35,381 nt of DNA, from the NCBI RefSeq assembly GCF_938030755.1, contig NZ_CALHIF010000076.1, positions 1-35,381 on the forward strand, in the 5' to 3' direction. Of this stretch, positions 31,963 through 35,381 are shown piece after piece. Numbering within the stretch: position 1 is the stretch's first letter; each line of letters opens with the position of its first letter. The notes beneath the pieces were generated by a model, which was not told the origin of the DNA, made no database searches, and worked only from the letters and a program-made list of their open reading frames with translations. Position numbers and translations under genes: made by a program. Source of the DNA: an uncultured Granulicatella sp. GTDB lineage: Bacteria; Bacillota; Bacilli; Lactobacillales; Aerococcaceae.

Positions 31963-33441
31963 ATGGCACGTTTATTAGAACAATTAGAGAAAAATACACA
32001 ACTCGATAAAGTGATTTATAAGCACGACTTAATGCCAGAAGAAGAGCTAACAGCTGAACAAGTATGGGAGTACTCTGATAAGTTGGCATTTTATTTAAAT
32101 GAAACTTATAAAGAGGATAAATCTCCAATTGTGGTTTATGGTCATAAGCATCCTTTTATGATCGTGTACTTCTTAGCTTGTGTTAAATCTGGAAGAGCAT
32201 TCTGTCCGGTGGATGTCAACACCCCAATGGATCGTGTGAGAGACATTGTTGCAACCGTAAAGAGTCCAATCGTTTTAGTGAGTGAGGAGATTGAACTTAC
32301 TACTTCTATATTGACAGTAGATGAGGCTAAAAAAATTATTACCCAAACTAAAGAACGTGTTTCTAAGGAAGGTTATGTGAAGGATGAAGATATTTTTTAT
32401 ATTATTTTCACTTCCGGAAGTACAGGAAAGCCTAAAGGAGTCTCTATTACATATGCAAACTTAAATCACTTCTTAGATTGGTATACAGCTTATTATGATG
32501 GAAAAGGACCTCAAGTCTTCTTAGGACACCCACCATTTTCTTTTGATTTATCAGTGATGTCTTTATGGCCAGCATTGTATATGCATATTCCGTTAATCCA
32601 GATTGATAAGCAACACTTACAAGATTTTAAAGTGTTGTTCAAAACTTTAGAAGAATCAAAAGCGACTGTTTGGATTTCTACACCGTCTTTTGCGGAAATG
32701 TGTTTAGCGGATCCAAGTTTTAATGAAGACTTGCTCCCTGAACTAGAACAATTCGTTTTCTGTGGAGAAAAATTATTCAGTTCTACAGTAGAAAAATTAA
32801 TGGAACGATTCCCAAAAGCAGAAGTCGTAAATACTTATGGACCGACAGAATCTACAGTAATGGTCACATGGATGCCACTTACAAAGGAATTAGTGGAACG
32901 TTATCCTGATAACTTGCCAGTAGGAGTTGTTAAACCAGGAACGACAGTTTTGATTGATGGGGAAAATAGCGGAGAGATTATTATCTACGGCAATACAGTT
33001 GCGAAAGGATACTACGAAAATCCTGAAATGAATCAGAAGCATTTCTTTGAGGTGGATGGCCAACGTGCTTATCGAACAGGAGATGTTGGACATTTCGAAG
33101 GAGAGTTATTATTCTGCGAAGGACGGATTGATTTCCAAATTAAATTACATGGTCATCGGATTGAATTAGAAGATATTGATAATAATCTATTGAAAAATCC
33201 AAAAATTCGTCAAGCGGCTACCGTGCCTTCTTTTGCAGATGGCAAGGTGAAGTCTATTACGTCGTTTGTAGTCTATAACGAACCGATTGAAAAACGTTTT
33301 GAAACGGTTAAATTAGTCAAAAAAGAATTAGCGCAGCATGTGCCGGAATATATGATTCCAAAGAAAGTCGTATTTTTAGATGAAATGCCGTTAAACAATA
33401 ATGGGAAGATTGATAAAAAACAATTAAAGGAGCTTGTGTAG
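31963..33441 (+). CDS. dltA: D-alanine--D-alanyl carrier protein ligase
   Basis: A 492-residue adenylation enzyme that activates D-alanine with ATP and loads it on DltC for teichoic acid esterification. Core motifs are YIIFTSGSTGKPKGVSITY near 146-164 (A3), NTYGPTESTV near 291-300 (A5), YRTGDVGHFEG near 369-379 (A7), and the C-terminal catalytic Lys in NNNGKIDKKQL. The ATG at 31963 with GGGAG upstream is used; an in-frame ATG at 31900 lies close to the promoter and adds residues without family similarity. dltB follows after 3 nt. Confidence 0.95.
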   Translation: MARLLEQLEKNTQLDKVIYKHDLMPEEELTAEQVWEYSDKLAFYLNETYKEDKSPIVVYGHKHPFMIVYFLACVKSGRAFCPVDVNTPMDRVRDIVATVKSPIVLVSEEIELTTSILTVDEAKKIITQTKERVSKEGYVKDEDIFYIIFTSGSTGKPKGVSITYANLNHFLDWYTAYYDGKGPQVFLGHPPFSFDLSVMSLWPALYMHIPLIQIDKQHLQDFKVLFKTLEESKATVWISTPSFAEMCLADPSFNEDLLPELEQFVFCGEKLFSSTVEKLMERFPKAEVVNTYGPTESTVMVTWMPLTKELVERYPDNLPVGVVKPGTTVLIDGENSGEIIIYGNTVAKGYYENPEMNQKHFFEVDGQRAYRTGDVGHFEGELLFCEGRIDFQIKLHGHRIELEDIDNNLLKNPKIRQAATVPSFADGKVKSITSFVVYNEPIEKRFETVKLVKKELAQHVPEYMIPKKVVFLDEMPLNNNGKIDKKQLKELV

Positions 33442-33444
33442 TCG

Positions 33445-34596
33445 ATGCATTATTTTGAAGGCCTATCCTTCTTTATGACACTGGGATTCATTCTTATAAT
33501 AGCGTTCATAATGAATGTCTTTCAAAAATCTACTTACTATCTATCGTTAGTATTCTCTACGTTGATGGTTTATTTCGTTTTCGCAGAAAATCCTATGCAT
33601 CTTGGCTCTATCATAGGTTATGTTTTAGTAGGTTATATACTGATGCATCTGAGTGTGAAGTTCAAAGAGCATAAGAAAACAATGCTTCTGATGGTTTTTC
33701 TTGCAGGACTACCACTTGTTTTAGTTAAAGTTCTCGCTGCATTTAAGATTTCGGGGCTTGGTTTCTTAGGTATTTCCTATATGACTTTTAAGTTAATCCA
33801 AATCATTATTGAAATTTATGATGGGTTAATTGAAAAACCAATGGGGCCGCTAGATTACGTGCACTTCCTATTGTTCTTCCCTGCGCTAAGTTCAGGACCG
33901 ATTGATCGCAGCCGCAGATTTATAGAGGATTGGAAAAAGCAACGAACAAAGGATGAGTATTTAGATTTAGCGGGAACAGGTCTTTTTAGACTGGTTCTTG
34001 GACTATTTTATAAGCTTGTAATTTCTGGAATGGTGTTTCAACAAATGACATCCATTCGATATAAAGATTTTTCTTTCTTTGTTATTTATATGTATTTATA
34101 CACCGCGTACTTATTCTTTGATTTTGCAGGGTATAGTTTGATGGCAGTGGGTGCAAGTAATATTCTTTGGATTGAAACACCAATGAACTTTAATATTCCG
34201 TTTATTAGTGTGGATATTAAAGATTTTTGGAATCGTTGGCACATTACTTTATCTACTTGGTTGAGAGATTTCGTTTTCTCTCGTATCGTCATGAGATTCA
34301 TGCGTAAAAAAATCTTCAAAAAACGCTTGACGACGGCTATGGTTGCTTATATGATAAACATGACTTTTATGGGATTTTGGCACGGAATCACATTAAACTA
34401 TATCGCTTATGGATTTTATCATGGAGTTTTGATGGCATCTTTCGAATGGTATCAGAAAAAATCTAAGTTTTATAAGAAAAATAAGAACAAGACATGGTAT
34501 AAAGTGGTTAGCTGGATAATAACGATGCACTTAGTCATGTTTGGCTTCTTGATTTTTTCAGGAAAAATAACTGAGTGGGTTCATAAACTAATTTAA
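33445..34596 (+). CDS. dltB: D-alanyl transfer protein, MBOAT family
   Basis: A 383-residue polytopic membrane O-acyltransferase with about ten hydrophobic helices. It contains the family FFPALSSGPIDRSRRF near 148-163, DIKDFWNRWHITLSTWLRDFV near 254-274, and the catalytic His in GFWHGITLNY near residue 312. It moves D-alanine from DltC across the membrane towards teichoic acid. The start overlaps dltA's end by spacing of 3 nt (AAGGAG site in dltA). Length is close to that of other DltB proteins (about 400). Confidence 0.95.
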   Translation: MHYFEGLSFFMTLGFILIIAFIMNVFQKSTYYLSLVFSTLMVYFVFAENPMHLGSIIGYVLVGYILMHLSVKFKEHKKTMLLMVFLAGLPLVLVKVLAAFKISGLGFLGISYMTFKLIQIIIEIYDGLIEKPMGPLDYVHFLLFFPALSSGPIDRSRRFIEDWKKQRTKDEYLDLAGTGLFRLVLGLFYKLVISGMVFQQMTSIRYKDFSFFVIYMYLYTAYLFFDFAGYSLMAVGASNILWIETPMNFNIPFISVDIKDFWNRWHITLSTWLRDFVFSRIVMRFMRKKIFKKRLTTAMVAYMINMTFMGFWHGITLNYIAYGFYHGVLMASFEWYQKKSKFYKKNKNKTWYKVVSWIITMHLVMFGFLIFSGKITEWVHKLI

Positions 34597-34613
34597 GAAA
34601 GTAGGAAAATAAT

Positions 34614-34844
34614 ATGGAAGAAAGAATTTTAGAAATTTTAGAAGAAATTTGTGAAGATGAAGTCGTATACGAAGATAAAGACATCAACTTAAAAGAAGAA
34701 GGGCTGATGGATTCGTTAGCATTCGTTGAACTTCTTGTTCGCTTAGAAGAGTTCGGTATCGAAGTGGCTCCAACAGAAGTAACTTACGAAGAAATCGATA
34801 CTCCAAATAAAATTATTAAATACGTTTCAGAACGTGTTGCTTAA
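34614..34844 (+). CDS. dltC: D-alanyl carrier protein
   Basis: A 76-residue acyl carrier protein of typical length. The phosphopantetheine attachment Ser34 is in GLMDSLAFVELL. It is acidic and helical, starting 17 nt after dltB. DltA loads D-alanine on its prosthetic arm and DltB takes it over. The operon ends here at a strong terminator; a dltD gene, normally next, is not present. Confidence 0.95.
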   Translation: MEERILEILEEICEDEVVYEDKDINLKEEGLMDSLAFVELLVRLEEFGIEVAPTEVTYEEIDTPNKIIKYVSERVA

Positions 34845-34855
34845 TTTAAAATCGT

Positions 34856-34890
34856 AAAAGGCGCTTCCCGTAATAGGAGGCGCCTTTTTG
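34856..34890. terminator. Terminator of dltABC, shared with the convergent capA-like gene
   Basis: A 13-bp stem (34856-34868 with 34876-34888, one G-U) with a 7-nt loop is flanked by A- and T-runs, between the two stop codons. Confidence 0.92.
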
Positions 34891-34895
34891 CGTAC

Positions 34896-35381
34896 TTAAA
34901 ATTTAATGTTTAAAAGTTCGTTTACTTGAGTATAAGCAGATTGAATTCGCTCAAGTGTTTCTTTATCGACGGTATGTTCTAGAGGTCCGCCTGGCATATA
35001 GTTTTCAGCAAGAAAGACTTGATAGTCATATGCAGGAGCACCCATAAAACTGCGGTCGATTTCGGTCCGTGAAACCCAAGTTGGATGAGCCTTAACACTT
35101 GTGAGTGTTGTCTTTCCGTTTTCTTTTTCAATCGTGATGTCCATAATCACGCCACGCTCGGTCCAAATGTTTTCCAAGGTTTCGACGCGTTGGTTAGAAA
35201 GGAGATTTCCCATCGAGTAGATGATGAATTTCTTTTCACCATCTTTTGTGATGGTTTCGGTCGGTTCAATTACGTGTGGATGTCCGCCGAAAACGACATC
35301 GGCACCCCATTCGATCATTTGGTGATACGTATCAATTTGCCCTTGTGTTGGATGAAGGTGGTATTCTTCTCCCATTTGTGG
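34896..35381 (-). CDS. CapA family protein (PgsA/CapA metallophosphatase-like), C-terminal part
   Basis: The last about 162 residues of a CapA (PGA_cap) protein, cut by the window's right edge; the open frame continues past an internal ATG at 35375. It shows GADVVFGGHPHVIEP near the start of the visible part, where the His residues are metal ligands of this calcineurin-like fold, then YSMGNLLSNQ. CapA proteins take part in poly-gamma-glutamate capsule synthesis, but many homologues are unlinked to capsule genes. No pgsBC genes are in the window, so the role is open. Confidence 0.88.
   Translation of the reverse strand, partial: PQMGEEYHLHPTQGQIDTYHQMIEWGADVVFGGHPHVIEPTETITKDGEKKFIIYSMGNLLSNQRVETLENIWTERGVIMDITIEKENGKTTLTSVKAHPTWVSRTEIDRSFMGAPAYDYQVFLAENYMPGGPLEHTVDKETLERIQSAYTQVNELLNIKF

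Overview
This window suggests a low-GC Gram-positive bacterium of the order Lactobacillales. The evidence is strong AGGAGG-type ribosome sites, sigma-A promoters, a methionine T-box, a dltABC teichoic acid operon, lrgAB, a YolD/UmuC-type SOS pair and IS3-type remnants. A Granulicatella or other Carnobacteriaceae origin is my best guess, but it cannot be proved from the sequence alone.

Positions 1-12200 form an AT-rich accessory and defence region. It holds a stand-alone DUF1524-type HNH protein beside an IS-like hairpin, then a toxin-antitoxin-like pair with its own promoter and palindrome. Next come an ATPase + HNH nuclease pair that looks like Septu (PtuA/PtuB), and a sigma factor - DUF1659 - DUF2922 - holin - amidase cluster with a predicted three-way-junction RNA just before the holin. 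The region ends with a BcgI-like restriction-modification pair followed after 3 nt by a DUF262/DUF1524 (GmrSD-like) nuclease.

Positions 12300-22200 are compositionally different (near 50% GC by hand count in one line of the DUF2314-like gene) and contain a fragmented segmental duplication. Copy 1 runs DUF2314-like gene - galK - broken MATE gene. Copy 2 runs DUF2314 tail fragment - SAM methyltransferase behind a galK-type promoter - an inserted nuclease/membrane-protein pair - intact MATE gene. An SOS-controlled Y-family polymerase and a YolD gene lie between the copies. The MATE gene has a promoter so close to its ATG that its mRNA is probably leaderless.

Positions 22500-35381 look more like core genome. 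They contain lrgAB with an attenuator-like leader, two anchored surface proteins, a TehB-type methyltransferase, and a Met T-box driving metN-metI-metQ with an M20 peptidase downstream. A striking array of about 120-bp structured repeats sits between metI and metQ, with one more copy after metQ. An IS3 remnant follows, then dltABC with neither dltX nor dltD at the usual positions, and the C-terminal part of a CapA-family protein at the right edge.

The most promising undescribed items are the structured repeat family (28483-30007), the sigma/holin/amidase cluster with its junction RNA (4654-7135), the BcgI-like plus DUF262 operon (7480-12163), and the nuclease/two-TM pair (19261-20572).
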